Positions 39,524-47,891 of a stretch of DNA of 53,669 nucleotides are shown piece by piece. Source of the DNA: Herbaspirillum sp. YR522. Its GTDB lineage: Bacteria; Pseudomonadota; Gammaproteobacteria; Burkholderiales; Burkholderiaceae_D. The stretch's first letter is position 1. Each line of letters starts with the position of its first letter. The stretch spans positions 1-53,669 of the forward strand of contig NZ_AKJA01000051.1 of NCBI RefSeq assembly GCF_000282575.1. Direction: 5' to 3'. Under the pieces are notes generated by a model. The model was not told the origin of the DNA, ran no database searches, and worked only from the letters and a program-made list of their open reading frames with translations. The position numbers were made by a program, and so were the translations under genes.

Positions 39524-40108
39524 ATGCCTTTCAATATTCCCATTTTGCTGACCTGGTTGCGGGTTGCCCTGATTCCGCTGGTGGTCGGCGTGTTCTATCT
39601 TCCCGAACTGGGACTATCGCGCTACGAACAGGGCATCGCTTCGACCGTGATATTCGTGGTCGCCGCGCTCACCGACTGGTTCGACGGTTTCCTGGCACGC
39701 CGCTGGAACCAGACCTCGGCCTTCGGCGCCTTCCTTGATCCGGTCGCCGACAAGCTCATGGTGACCGGCGCGTTGCTGGTGCTGGTGCACCTGGGGCGGG
39801 TGCACCCGGTGATCGCCTTCATCATCATCGGGCGCGAGATCGCCATCTCGGCACTGCGTGAATGGATGGCGCAGCTGGGCGCTTCCAAGTCGGTGGCGGT
39901 CAGTTCGCTGGGCAAGATCAAGACCACCGCGCAGATGATCGCCATTCCCATGCTGCTGTACTACGACTGGCTGTTCGGCGTCATCGACACCCGCCTGTGG
40001 GGCGCGGTGCTGTTGCTCGTCGCGGCCGTGCTGACGGTCTGGTCGATGCTGTATTACCTGCGTCGCGCGATGCCGTTGATACGAAAAGTGCAGGAAATTA
40101 ATAAATAA
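39524..40108 (+). CDS. pgsA: CDP-diacylglycerol--glycerol-3-phosphate 3-phosphatidyltransferase
   Basis: Inner-membrane enzyme of 194 residues catalysing the committed step to phosphatidylglycerol. The CDP-alcohol phosphotransferase signature is complete: [20 protein letters not shown] followed by LDPVADK. About five membrane segments. The start at 39524 ([13 protein letters not shown]) is the family start; the frame extends to 39434 without similarity. The gene ends 3 nt before a consensus sigma-70 promoter for tRNA genes. Confidence 0.95.
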   Translation: MPFNIPILLTWLRVALIPLVVGVFYLPELGLSRYEQGIASTVIFVVAALTDWFDGFLARRWNQTSAFGAFLDPVADKLMVTGALLVLVHLGRVHPVIAFIIIGREIAISALREWMAQLGASKSVAVSSLGKIKTTAQMIAIPMLLYYDWLFGVIDTRLWGAVLLLVAAVLTVWSMLYYLRRAMPLIRKVQEINK

Positions 40109-40110
40109 TG

Positions 40111-40138
40111 TTGACAATTTCCAACGGGGGCCTATAAT
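40111..40138 (+). promoter_or_regulatory. Consensus sigma-70 promoter of the tRNA-Gly gene
   Basis: TTGACA at 40111-40116, a 16-nt spacer and TATAAT at 40133-40138, both hexamers perfect. It starts 3 nt after the pgsA stop codon and should drive the first tRNA-Gly gene. Confidence 0.85.
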
Positions 40139-40155
40139 GGCGCTCTGTTGTTGAT

Positions 40156-40231
40156 GCGGGAGTAGCTCAGTTGGTAGAGCGATACCTTGCCAAGGTATAG
40201 GTCGAGAGTTCGAGCCTCTTCTCCCGCTCCA
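40156..40231 (+). tRNA. tRNA-Gly(GCC), copy 1
   Basis: A 76-nt tRNA with acceptor stem GCGGGAG/CTCCCGC and encoded CCA. The anticodon GCC is at 40189-40191 in the loop TTGCCAA. Identical to the copies at 40472 and 40600. A terminator follows. Confidence 0.98.
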
Positions 40232-40241
40232 GGTTACTTGG

Positions 40242-40274
40242 AAAAAAGGAAGCCTTATAAAGCTTCCTTTTTTT
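40242..40274 (+). terminator. Terminator after tRNA-Gly copy 1
   Basis: A 12-bp stem (40242-40253 with 40262-40273) with an A run on the left and a T run on the right. It separates the first tRNA from the Cys/Gly group. Confidence 0.9.
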
Positions 40275-40342
40275 ATTGTAGAAAGTGAGCGCACATCAAC
40301 GATGCAGTCCAGCGATGCTGGGGCCAAATCGAAAAAAGATGT

Positions 40343-40371
40343 TTGCAAACGATACGTGTTTTAGGTAGTAT
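40343..40371 (+). promoter_or_regulatory. Promoter of tRNA-Cys and the two following tRNA-Gly genes
   Basis: TTGCAA at 40343-40348, a 17-nt spacer and TAGTAT at 40366-40371, 12 nt before the tRNA-Cys gene. No other terminator lies before 40681, so it probably drives three tRNA genes. Confidence 0.6.
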
Positions 40372-40383
40372 GCGTGTCCCCAA

Positions 40384-40457
40384 GGCGGGGTAGCAAAGTG
40401 GTTATGCAGCGGCCTGCAAAGCCGTGTACGCCGGTTCGATCCCGACCCCCGCCTCCA
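40384..40457 (+). tRNA. tRNA-Cys(GCA)
   Basis: A 74-nt tRNA with acceptor stem GGCGGGG/CCCCGCC, anticodon GCA at 40416-40418 (loop CTGCAAA), a GTTCGATCC T-loop and encoded CCA. Confidence 0.97.
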
Positions 40458-40471
40458 GAACAATACTCCAT

Positions 40472-40547
40472 GCGGGAGTAGCTCAGTTGGTAGAGCGATA
40501 CCTTGCCAAGGTATAGGTCGAGAGTTCGAGCCTCTTCTCCCGCTCCA
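40472..40547 (+). tRNA. tRNA-Gly(GCC), copy 2
   Basis: Identical in all 76 nt to the copies at 40156 and 40600; anticodon GCC at 40505-40507. It follows tRNA-Cys by 14 nt. Confidence 0.98.
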
Positions 40548-40599
40548 GTTTTGAAGGTGAAGTAGTTGGCGTTACTTCACTTGTTTTACCCAGCTTTAT

Positions 40600-40675
40600 G
40601 CGGGAGTAGCTCAGTTGGTAGAGCGATACCTTGCCAAGGTATAGGTCGAGAGTTCGAGCCTCTTCTCCCGCTCCA
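40600..40675 (+). tRNA. tRNA-Gly(GCC), copy 3
   Basis: Third identical copy; anticodon GCC at 40633-40635. It lies 52 nt after copy 2 and is followed by a terminator. Confidence 0.98.
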
Positions 40676-40680
40676 TAAAG

Positions 40681-40709
40681 AAAAAGGAAGCCTTCGGGCT
40701 TCCTTTTTT
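40681..40709 (+). terminator. Terminator after the tRNA cluster
   Basis: A 12-bp stem (40681-40692 with 40697-40708), the stable UUCG tetraloop and a T run. Confidence 0.95.
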
Positions 40710-40875
40710 CATTTCCGGCCCCCTTGCCAGCTATCGCGCAGGCCACTGCGCGGCCGGTTGTCAACAGCGTTGCAACGTTGTCGAATAGTGAATTTCCTGA
40801 TTGCCCCCGCCAGTTTTCCCGTCTACATTGGCGAATGCCGTTATCGCAGGCCAATCCATTCAATTCGGGGGAACG

Positions 40876-41859
40876 ATGGACACTTTTCAGCAGGAAATCG
40901 ATGAGCGCACCAATCTGACTGCAAACAACAAGTTCGAACTGCTGCTGTTTCGGCTGGGGACCGATCCACACGGCGAGCGTTCGGAACTGTTCGGCATCAA
41001 TGTCTTCAAGATCCGCGAGATCGTACCGATGCTGACCATCAACAAGCCTGCCGGCACCCAGTCGCCGATGTTGGGCGTGGTCAATATCCGCGACCAGATC
41101 ATTTCGGTGATCGACCTGCCGGCCGTGGTCGGATGCGTGCCCAAGACCGGCCTCAACATCCTGCTGGTGACCGAGTATGCCCGTAGCACGCAGGCCTTCG
41201 CGGTGGAATCCGTGGAAGAAATCGTGCGCCTGGAATGGAGCAATGTCCTGTCGGCCGAATCCAGCGCCGGCGGCAACTTCGTGACCAGCATCGCCAGGCT
41301 GGACGACGACCGGGACAACACCCGGCTGGCCCAGGTGCTGGATGTGGAGCAGATCCTGCACGAAATCATGCCGACCGACCGCAACTTCAAGGTCGACAGC
41401 CTGGACGATCTGATCCAGCGCGCCATCAAGCCCGGTGCGGTGGTGATCGCCGCCGACGACTCGAAGGTGGCGCGCAACCTGATCGAAAAGGGCCTGCACG
41501 AACTCAAGCTCAATTTCGAGATGTACAAGACCGGCAAGGAAGCGTGGCAGCGGGTGCAAGCGCTGGCCCAGGAGGCGCGTGCCGCGCGGCTGCCGATCTC
41601 GGACAAGATCTCGTTCGTGCTGACCGACCTCGAGATGCCTGAAATGGATGGCTTCACCTTCACCCGCAATATCAAGAACGAAGATTTCCTCAAGAATCTT
41701 CCGGTGATCATCCACTCGTCCCTGACCGGTTCGGCCAATGAAGACCACGTCAAGCGAGTCGGTGCCGATGCCTACGTGGCGAAGTTCGACATCACGGAAA
41801 TGGGGCAGACCATTTCCGATATCCTGCGCATGATCATCGCCAAGGCGCCGCGCACCTGA
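40876..41859 (+). CDS. cheV: Chemotaxis protein CheV (CheW-receiver fusion)
   Basis: Adaptor of 327 residues that links chemoreceptors to CheA and can be phosphorylated. An N-terminal CheW-like domain (about 15-165; FELLLFRLG..., VFKIREIVPM, LGVVNIRDQIISVIDLPAVV) precedes a receiver domain (about 185-320). The receiver has acidic IAADDSK, the phospho-Asp in VLTDLEMPEMDG (about 252), and a Lys near the C-terminus (AKFDIT). The start at 40876 follows GGGGGAACG; the frame is open upstream to 40801. It stands alone between the tRNA cluster and the cob genes, with its own terminator, so it is not part of a large che operon here. Confidence 0.93.
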   Translation: MDTFQQEIDERTNLTANNKFELLLFRLGTDPHGERSELFGINVFKIREIVPMLTINKPAGTQSPMLGVVNIRDQIISVIDLPAVVGCVPKTGLNILLVTEYARSTQAFAVESVEEIVRLEWSNVLSAESSAGGNFVTSIARLDDDRDNTRLAQVLDVEQILHEIMPTDRNFKVDSLDDLIQRAIKPGAVVIAADDSKVARNLIEKGLHELKLNFEMYKTGKEAWQRVQALAQEARAARLPISDKISFVLTDLEMPEMDGFTFTRNIKNEDFLKNLPVIIHSSLTGSANEDHVKRVGADAYVAKFDITEMGQTISDILRMIIAKAPRT

Positions 41860-41885
41860 ACACCGCTTGATCCTCGCTTTGCCAG

Positions 41886-41907
41886 GAGCCTCCTTGGAGG
41901 CTCTTTT
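41886..41907 (+). terminator. Terminator of cheV
   Basis: A perfect 8-bp stem (41886-41893 with 41896-41903), of which the innermost pair must open, and TTTT. Confidence 0.85.
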
Positions 41908-41967
41908 CACGTCTGATCACTTATACTGTGCGCTGTTTCGACCAAGCGGTCCCCAGCCCGGTATGCC

Positions 41968-43002
41968 ATGCAGATTCCCTCCATCCCCTTCATCGACGAC
42001 GATGCGCTGGCCGCACGCCTGGACCAGCTCATCGACCACAAGACCAAGCCACGCGGCAGCCTGGGCGTGCTCGAGCGCCTGGCGCGCCAGATCGGCCTGG
42101 TGCAGGGCAGCGACCGGCCTTCGGTACGCCAGGCGGCCATCGTGGTGTGTGCCGGTGACCACGGCGTGACCGCCGAAGGGGTCTCGGCCTATCCGCAAAG
42201 CGTCACCTGGCAGATGGTCGAGAACTTCCTGGCAGGGGGCGCGGCAATCAATGTCTTCGCGCGCCAGCACGATTGCGCCTTGACCATCGTCGACGCCGGC
42301 GTCAATCACGATTTCGGCCCACGCGCCGGCCTGCTCGATCGCAAGCTTGCACCCGGCACCCGCAATTTCTGCCAACAGCCGGCCATGAGCCGCGCCCAGT
42401 GCGAGCTAGCCATGCAGCATGGCATGGACCTGGTCGATACCTTCGAGGGCAATGTGCTGGGTTTTGGCGAGATGGGGATCGGCAATACCACCGCCGCGGC
42501 TGCCCTGATGGCCATGTTCACCGGCATCGCCGTGGGCGAGTGCGTCGGCGCCGGCACCGGCCTGGATGCGCAGGGCATCGAACACAAGCGGCAGGTGATC
42601 GAGCGCGCATTGCAGCTGCATCGCCACGCCAGCGATCCGGTGGACCGCCTGGCCGCGGTGGGCGGCTTCGAGATCGCCTTCATCGCTGGCGCCATGCTGC
42701 GGGCGGCACAGCGACGCCATGTGCTGCTCATCGATGGTTTCATCGTTACCTCGGCCTTGCTGGTGGCCAGTGCCTTGCAGCCGGCGCTGCTCGACTACTG
42801 CGTGTTCTCGCACTGCTCCGACGAGGCCGGCCACCGTCGCATGCTCGATCATCTCGGCGCGCGGGCCTTGATGCAGCTGGACCTGCGCCTGGGCGAGGGC
42901 ACCGGTAGCGCGCTGGCGTTGCCCTTGCTGCGTTCGGCCACGGCATTCCTGGCCGAGATGGCTACATTTTCATCGGCCAGTGTGAGCCAGCGTCATGCGT
43001 GA
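41968..43002 (+). CDS. cobT: Nicotinate-nucleotide--dimethylbenzimidazole phosphoribosyltransferase
   Basis: Makes alpha-ribazole phosphate for the lower ligand of cobamides. It has 344 residues. Motifs: TKPRGSLGVLE near residue 27, CAGDHGVTAEGVSAYP near 61, GEMGIGNTTAAAAL near 168, and LRLGEGTGSALALPLL near 311 with the catalytic Glu. It is first in cobT-cobS-cobC, the nucleotide-loop assembly genes, and overlaps cobS by 8 nt. No corrin-ring genes are in the window. No cobalamin riboswitch is visible upstream. Confidence 0.96.
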   Translation: MQIPSIPFIDDDALAARLDQLIDHKTKPRGSLGVLERLARQIGLVQGSDRPSVRQAAIVVCAGDHGVTAEGVSAYPQSVTWQMVENFLAGGAAINVFARQHDCALTIVDAGVNHDFGPRAGLLDRKLAPGTRNFCQQPAMSRAQCELAMQHGMDLVDTFEGNVLGFGEMGIGNTTAAAALMAMFTGIAVGECVGAGTGLDAQGIEHKRQVIERALQLHRHASDPVDRLAAVGGFEIAFIAGAMLRAAQRRHVLLIDGFIVTSALLVASALQPALLDYCVFSHCSDEAGHRRMLDHLGARALMQLDLRLGEGTGSALALPLLRSATAFLAEMATFSSASVSQRHA

Positions 43003-43816
43003 TCGTCCCGACCCCGCGCCGGGGCGGCCAGGCGTCGTGCACCAGGTACGCCTGTTTTTCATCGCACTGCAATTCTTCACCCGGCTGCCGATCCCGCGGG
43101 CGGTAGGCTTTCAACCCGAGTGGCTGCAGCAGGCGACCCGGTATTTTCCGCTGGTGGGTTGGGTGGTGGCGTGGGTGACGGCACTGGTCTATCTGCTGGC
43201 GGTACAGTTCTGGCCGCAGACGGTGGCGGTGCTGCTGTCGACGGCCGCCGGCATCTGGCTCACCGGTGCCTTTCACGAGGACGGCCTGGCCGATGTCTGC
43301 GACGGCCTGGGCGGCACCGCCTCGCGTGAACGGGCGCTCGAGATCATGCGCGACTCGCGCCTGGGCACCTATGGCGTGATCGGTATCGGCCTGCTGCTGG
43401 CGACCAAGATCGCCAGCCTCGATGCGATGCTGCCGTTGCAGTTGCTGGCGGCGTTGGGCATGGCGCATCCGCTGTCGCGCTGGCTGGCCAGCTGCCTGAT
43501 CTGGCGCCTGCGGTACGTGCGCCAGGAGGGGCGGGCCAAGCCGATGGCCCAGCACATGAGCGGTGCCAGTTTCCTGCTGGCGACCTGCTTTGCCATCGTG
43601 CCGTTGGCCTTCTGTCTCGGGCTGGGGCTGATGGCATGGCAGCGCATCGTCGCCGGCATGCTGTGTGCGGTATTGGTCACTGCCTGGCTGGCGCGGCTGT
43701 TCGTACGGCGCCTGGGCGGTTATACCGGCGACTGCCTGGGCGCGGTCCAGCAATTGAGCGAAGCTGCTTTTTACCTGGGCGCACTGGCGACGGCGCCCGG
43801 GTTCATGGACAACTGA
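42995..43816 (+). CDS. cobS: Adenosylcobinamide-GDP ribazoletransferase (cobalamin synthase)
   Basis: Integral membrane enzyme of 273 residues joining alpha-ribazole (phosphate) to adenosylcobinamide-GDP. The motif GAFHEDGLADVCDGLGG (near residue 91) contains the family acidic residues, and EIMRDSRLGTYGVIGIGL follows. About six membrane segments. It overlaps cobT by 8 nt and precedes cobC by 4 nt. The first 20 residues are polar and Arg/Pro-rich, so an internal start is possible. Confidence 0.94.
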   Translation: MRDRPDPAPGRPGVVHQVRLFFIALQFFTRLPIPRAVGFQPEWLQQATRYFPLVGWVVAWVTALVYLLAVQFWPQTVAVLLSTAAGIWLTGAFHEDGLADVCDGLGGTASRERALEIMRDSRLGTYGVIGIGLLLATKIASLDAMLPLQLLAALGMAHPLSRWLASCLIWRLRYVRQEGRAKPMAQHMSGASFLLATCFAIVPLAFCLGLGLMAWQRIVAGMLCAVLVTAWLARLFVRRLGGYTGDCLGAVQQLSEAAFYLGALATAPGFMDN

Positions 43817-43820
43817 ATCG

Positions 43821-44438
43821 ATGAATCTGCACCTGGTGCGCCATCCGGCGCCTATCCTCGACAAGAGCTATTGCTACGGCCGCAGCGACATCGCCGTGGC
43901 GCCCGAGACGCTGGCGTTGTGTTGCGAACGGGTCAGTCGATTGCTGCCTTCGCCGGTGCTGCTGTGGACCAGTCCGCTGCAGCGCTGCGCCGACCTGGCG
44001 CTGGCATTGGCCACCACGCTGGGCATGAGCGAGCTCGGCGTCGACGCCGACCTGCAGGAGATGGATTTCGGCACCTGGGAGTTGCGGGCCTGGGACGACA
44101 TCGCCTGGGACGAAGTGGAGGCGTGGAACCGCGACCTGCTGCATCACGCCCCTGGTGGCGGCGAGACTTTGCTGGCGATGGCAGCTCGCGTGTGGCGCTG
44201 TTTCGATGCATTGCGCCACCAGCCGGACGCCGACTGCGCCGTGGTCAGCCATGGTGGCCCGATCCGCCTGCTGCGGGCGTGCGCGGCCTGGCATGCCGAG
44301 CATGACGCCAAGCACGCCGATACGCCGGTCGCACCCGATGCGCGCGCGCTGGAGGCGATCGCCTTGCGTGCCGTGGCCGACAAGCGCGACATCGCCTTTG
44401 GAGAAGTCATCACGCTGACGCTGGCGCCGCCGCGCTAG
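43821..44438 (+). CDS. cobC: Alpha-ribazole phosphatase-like histidine phosphatase
   Basis: Histidine phosphatase of 205 residues. The RHG-type motif is LVRHPAP with His7. A second catalytic His is in VVSHGGPIRLLRAC near 144. The intervening EMDFGTWELRAWDDI with the proton-donor Glu is typical of CobC. Placement after cobT and cobS indicates dephosphorylation of ribazole phosphate or cobalamin phosphate. Its TAG stop interlocks with the TAG of the opposite-strand regulator within one CTAG. Confidence 0.92.
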   Translation: MNLHLVRHPAPILDKSYCYGRSDIAVAPETLALCCERVSRLLPSPVLLWTSPLQRCADLALALATTLGMSELGVDADLQEMDFGTWELRAWDDIAWDEVEAWNRDLLHHAPGGGETLLAMAARVWRCFDALRHQPDADCAVVSHGGPIRLLRACAAWHAEHDAKHADTPVAPDARALEAIALRAVADKRDIAFGEVITLTLAPPR

Positions 44439-45091
44439 CGGCCTTCCAGGCGCTGCCATTCCACCGCGAACTTGATCAGCTCCGCCTGGCCGTCGATGGC
44501 CAGCTTGCGCTTGATGTTGAGGCGATGGGTCTCCACCGTGCGCACGCTCAGGTCCAGCTCGCGCGCAATATGCTTGTTGGATTCGCCATTGGCAATGTGC
44601 TTGAGCACCTCGCGTTCGCGCAGCGTGAGCAGGTCGCGTTGCGGCAAGGGCTCGCCGAGCTGGCCGGCCAGCGCCGCGCTGTAGTAGATGCCACCGCGAC
44701 GTACCGTCTCGATGGCGTGCACGATGTCCTGGCCGGGGGCGTCCTTGAGCACATAGCCGCGCGCGCCGGCCTGGATCGACTGGATCACATATTCGCTCTT
44801 GTCGTGCATCGACAGGATCAGCACCGCAATGTCGGGGTAGCGGCTATGCAACTTGGCAGTGAGTTCGATGCCGTTGACGCCGCGCATGTTGATATCCATC
44901 AGCGCCAGGTCGATCGGCTGGCTGGCCGCCAGCTGCAATGCCTCGTCGGCGCTGCCGGCCTCGGCCACGATGTGCAGGCCAGGCACGGCTTCCAGGCGGG
45001 CGCGCAGTCCATCGCGCACCAGCGGGTGGTCGTCCACCAGCATGACGCGGCTGACGATGGCGGTAGCCGCCGGCAGGTGTGGTTCAGTCAT
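44435..45091 (-). CDS. NarL/FixJ-family response regulator
   Basis: Response regulator of 218 residues. The receiver domain (about 12-130) has VMLVDDHPLVRDGL and the phospho-Asp in LALMDINMRG near residue 64. The LuxR-type HTH (about 150-210) is LTLREREVLKHIANGESNK and SVRTVETHRLNIKRKL. The start at 45091 (MTEPHLP) gives an 8-nt overlap with the kinase gene upstream, so the two form one operon. Targets unknown. It converges on cobC. Confidence 0.93.
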   Translation of the reverse strand: MTEPHLPAATAIVSRVMLVDDHPLVRDGLRARLEAVPGLHIVAEAGSADEALQLAASQPIDLALMDINMRGVNGIELTAKLHSRYPDIAVLILSMHDKSEYVIQSIQAGARGYVLKDAPGQDIVHAIETVRRGGIYYSAALAGQLGEPLPQRDLLTLREREVLKHIANGESNKHIARELDLSVRTVETHRLNIKRKLAIDGQAELIKFAVEWQRLEGR

Positions 45092-46502
45092 GGGACGGCG
45101 CAGCGCAGGGGCGATGCGGGATGACCGCCACCAGCTTGGTGCCGGCGGCGCTGGAGTCGAGCGAGAGGTGGCCACCCACGGCCTCGACCCGCTCCTGCAT
45201 GTTGCTCAGCCCGATGCCGCGGCGCGGGTGCTCGCTGACCTGGGCCAGGTCGAAGCCCTTGCCATCATCTTCGACCTGCAGCATCACGAAGGTCTTCGCG
45301 CCCAGCAGGCGCACCGTGACGCGCCGTGCCTGGGCATGTCGCGCCACGTTGGTCAGGGCCTCCTGGGCCACCCGGAACAGCACCGTGTTGGTGACGTCGG
45401 TCAGCGAGGCCAGCTCGCCCTCGGATTCGAATACCAGTTCGGCGCCATTGCTTTCGCCGGCCGCGGCGCGCCACTCGCAGCACAGGTGCTCGACCGCCGC
45501 CGCCAGCCCCAGGTCGTCCAGGATCGCCGGGCGCAGGGCATGCGAGATACGGCGCACCTCGGCCAGCACGTCGTTGATCTGGGTGGCCGTCTTGTGAAAC
45601 GTTGCCCGTGCCGCCACGGCCTGTTCCGGCGAGCCCTTGATGCGGATCAGCGCGGCCTCGATCTGCAGCTTGATCGATACCAGCCACTGGCTGATGCCGT
45701 CATGCAGGTCGCGCGACAGGCGCGCCCGTTCTTCTTCCTGCGAGCGCACCACCCGTTGCGCCAGGTGGCGCAACTTGGCGTCGGCCGCGCGCTGCTCCGA
45801 AAAATTGAGCAGTAGCCCGGCAAACGCCACCATCAAGGCGCTCAGCACGGCAATGGCGGCGATGAGCAGCATGGTGTGGCGCAGGTGGCCCGAGACCTGC
45901 TGGTCGATCTCGGCCAGCGCCGTCTCGATGTCGTCCAGGTACAGTCCGGAACCGACCACCCATCCCCAGCGCGGCAAGCTATCGACGTAGCCCATCTTGG
46001 GCGCCACGGTCTGGCTGGACGGTTTTTGCCAGTTGTAGCGCACGAAGCCGCCGCCCTGGTTGGCGCGATTGATGAGCAACTGGACGGTGAGCGTGCCATT
46101 GCTGTCGTGCCAGTCCCACATTTCGCTGCCGACCAGTTCCGGCTGGCGCGGATGCATGATGTTGCGGCCATTGCGGTCGTAGATGAAGAAGTAGCCGTCG
46201 CCGCTGAATTCGAGGTCGGCCAGGATCTGCTGCGCCTCGTTCTTGATCGCCGCGTCGCTGCGACCGGTGTCGTAGAGATGGCGGATCGCATGCAGGGCAA
46301 GCTCGACGTAGTGCTTGAGCTCGGCTTGTTTGCTGGCGACATAGGCTGCCTCGATGCTGGCGCGCTGCTGCAGTCCGAGTTCAGCCGCTTGCTGGCGCAC
46401 CACGACCGTGATCGCGGCCAGGGCCAGCGACAGCGGTGCGACGGCCAGGAAGATGATTTTGTGACGGAGCATCATGGCTTGATTCAGGGAAGGATTTTTC
46501 AT
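45084..46502 (-). CDS. Cache-domain sensor histidine kinase (HisKA_3)
   Basis: Membrane kinase of 472 residues, partner of the regulator at 44435-45091. The first membrane segment is at about 15-35. A single-Cache periplasmic domain follows (GYFFIYDRNGRNIMHP, RYNWQKPSS, WVVGSGLYLDD), then a second membrane segment near 232-253. The HisKA_3 box has the phospho-His in ERARLSRDLHDGISQWLV near 275. The ATPase domain ends with EDDGKGFD and RRGIGLSNMQERVEAVGG. Cache domains of this type often sense small organic acids. It is divergent from the CheY gene, 394 nt away. Starts at residues 10 or 11 are possible. Confidence 0.93.
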   Translation of the reverse strand: MKNPSLNQAMMLRHKIIFLAVAPLSLALAAITVVVRQQAAELGLQQRASIEAAYVASKQAELKHYVELALHAIRHLYDTGRSDAAIKNEAQQILADLEFSGDGYFFIYDRNGRNIMHPRQPELVGSEMWDWHDSNGTLTVQLLINRANQGGGFVRYNWQKPSSQTVAPKMGYVDSLPRWGWVVGSGLYLDDIETALAEIDQQVSGHLRHTMLLIAAIAVLSALMVAFAGLLLNFSEQRAADAKLRHLAQRVVRSQEEERARLSRDLHDGISQWLVSIKLQIEAALIRIKGSPEQAVAARATFHKTATQINDVLAEVRRISHALRPAILDDLGLAAAVEHLCCEWRAAAGESNGAELVFESEGELASLTDVTNTVLFRVAQEALTNVARHAQARRVTVRLLGAKTFVMLQVEDDGKGFDLAQVSEHPRRGIGLSNMQERVEAVGGHLSLDSSAAGTKLVAVIPHRPCAAPSHD

Positions 46503-46896
46503 ATTCGATGAAAACCCGACCTCTTAGCAATGCCCGCCGCGCGCCGCCGCCGACGCCCAGGACTGCGCGCGGCTCGCCGTATCGGCCGCAAAACCCGGAT
46601 GGTTGCTGCTCGTATGCGTAGTGCTACGTACCCGGGCTGCGTAATATTGCGCACCTTGCGAGACGCTTTGACAACTGTTACTAGCGGCCATTTCTCGAAC
46701 TTGTATGAGACCGTTTTGGCAAGTTCATGCACGCCGGGATCGCATGCGTTCCTGTCGGCAACGCCCATAGGGAAATGCCTCATACGACCGGAGATAATTT
46801 TTTATTACTATTTGATACAGAGCGTCGGCGAGTGCCGTCGGCATCGCTAAAATAGTGCAAGAACGACAACGTGTCGCAGCAATCACAGGAACGGCA
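46503..46896. other. Divergent control region between the kinase and the CheY-CheC-GGDEF operon
   Basis: No gene is seen in these 394 nt. A -10-like TAAAAT is at 46848-46853 before the cheY-like gene, without a good -35. A T-rich stretch is at 46797-46812, and GTATGAG at 46703-46709 is inverted at 46779-46785. No riboswitch or RNA gene recognised. Confidence 0.5.
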
Positions 46897-47277
46897 ATGA
46901 ATACAGCAGCAGCAAGGACGGTATTGATCGTGGACGACAGCAAGGTCTCGCGGATGGTGATCAAGGCGCATATCCTGGCCGCCCATCCCGACTGGCAGGT
47001 GGTCGAGGCCGGCACCGGAAGTGATGCCATCGACGCCGTCGAGCGTGCGGTGCCCGACTTCTGCACCATGGACATCAATATGCCCGGCATGCTCGGCACC
47101 GATGCGGCCGCGACCATCCTGCAGGCGCATCCCGGGATACGCATTGCGATCTTCTCGGCCAATATCCAGGAGAGCGTTCAATCCCGGGCGCAGCAACTGG
47201 GCGCGATCTTCGTCGCCAAGCCGGTCACCGAGAAGTCCATCGCCCAGGCGCTGCATCACTTCGCGGGTGCGACGTGA
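46897..47277 (+). CDS. Single-domain response regulator (CheY-like)
   Basis: Stand-alone receiver of 126 residues. Acidic pocket is LIVDDSKVSRMVI near residue 12, phospho-Asp in CTMDINMPGM near 59, Thr/Ser switch in IFSANIQ near 87, and Lys in FVAKPVTEKS near 109. The start at 46897 follows CAGGAACGGCA. It overlaps the cheC-like gene by 4 nt (GTGA), so it is co-translated with a CheC-type phosphatase. Confidence 0.92.
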   Translation: MNTAAARTVLIVDDSKVSRMVIKAHILAAHPDWQVVEAGTGSDAIDAVERAVPDFCTMDINMPGMLGTDAAATILQAHPGIRIAIFSANIQESVQSRAQQLGAIFVAKPVTEKSIAQALHHFAGAT

Positions 47278-47891
47278 CCAGGCTGTCCGAGATCGAACTC
47301 GATGCGCTGACCGAGATCTTCAATGTCGGCGCCGGACGGGCCGCGCTGAGCCTGTCCGAGATCGTTGCCGACGAGGTGCGGCTGTCGGTGCCATCGGTCG
47401 AAGTGCTGCGCACGCGCGAGATCGACGAGCGGGTGCTGGCGCTGGGCAACGCCCGCTTCGCCACCGTCAGCCAGGTATTCGATGGCCCCTTCGACGCCGA
47501 GGCGGTACTGCTGTTTACCGAGGCGCACGCGCTGGAAATCGTGCGCGACATGATGGGCTCGCAGATGAGCCTGGACGACCTGGCCGAATTCGAGCAGGAA
47601 GCCATGTGCGAGCTGGGCAACATCATCCTCAATGCCTGCCTGTCGGCCATGGCCGACATGTTGGGCATCACCTTGAACAGTTCCCTGCCGGACTACGTGG
47701 TGTCGTCGCCGCGCGAAATATCGCTGCGGCTGGCCGCCGGCGAGAGCGATGAAACCTATGTCCTGGTGCTGCATATCGACCTGGTGATCGAGAAGCACCA
47801 GACCCAGGGGCACCTGATCTTCCTGCTCAGTTCGAGCTCGCTCAGCCGGTTGGTGGCGCAGCTCCAGCGTTACCTGAGCAGCATCCTATGA
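47274..47891 (+). CDS. CheC-family CheY-P phosphatase
   Basis: Protein of 205 residues of the CheC/CheX/FliY family. Two copies of the phosphatase signature, Glu-x-x-Asn followed 22 residues later by Pro, are intact. The first is TEIFNVGAG (Asn17) and the second CELGNIILN (about Asn123). Each copy has exactly 22 residues between Asn and Pro. It should therefore dephosphorylate a CheY-like protein, most likely its partner upstream. The start is GTG at 47274, overlapping the previous stop. It overlaps the following diguanylate cyclase by 4 nt. No CheD gene, the usual CheC activator, is adjacent. Confidence 0.87.
   Translation: MTRLSEIELDALTEIFNVGAGRAALSLSEIVADEVRLSVPSVEVLRTREIDERVLALGNARFATVSQVFDGPFDAEAVLLFTEAHALEIVRDMMGSQMSLDDLAEFEQEAMCELGNIILNACLSAMADMLGITLNSSLPDYVVSSPREISLRLAAGESDETYVLVLHIDLVIEKHQTQGHLIFLLSSSSLSRLVAQLQRYLSSIL

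Noticed and set aside
40837..40844. Possible sigma-28 (FliA) -10 element GCCGTTAT before cheV
   Set aside because: Six of eight matches to GCCGATAA, but no TAAA-like -35 at the right distance.
40483..41910. Open frame of 475 codons on the minus strand
   Set aside because: It runs through two tRNA genes, a terminator and cheV in antisense.
46703..46785. GTATGAG/CTCATAC inverted repeat in the kinase-CheY gap
   Set aside because: The arms are 7 bp and about 70 nt apart; likely chance.
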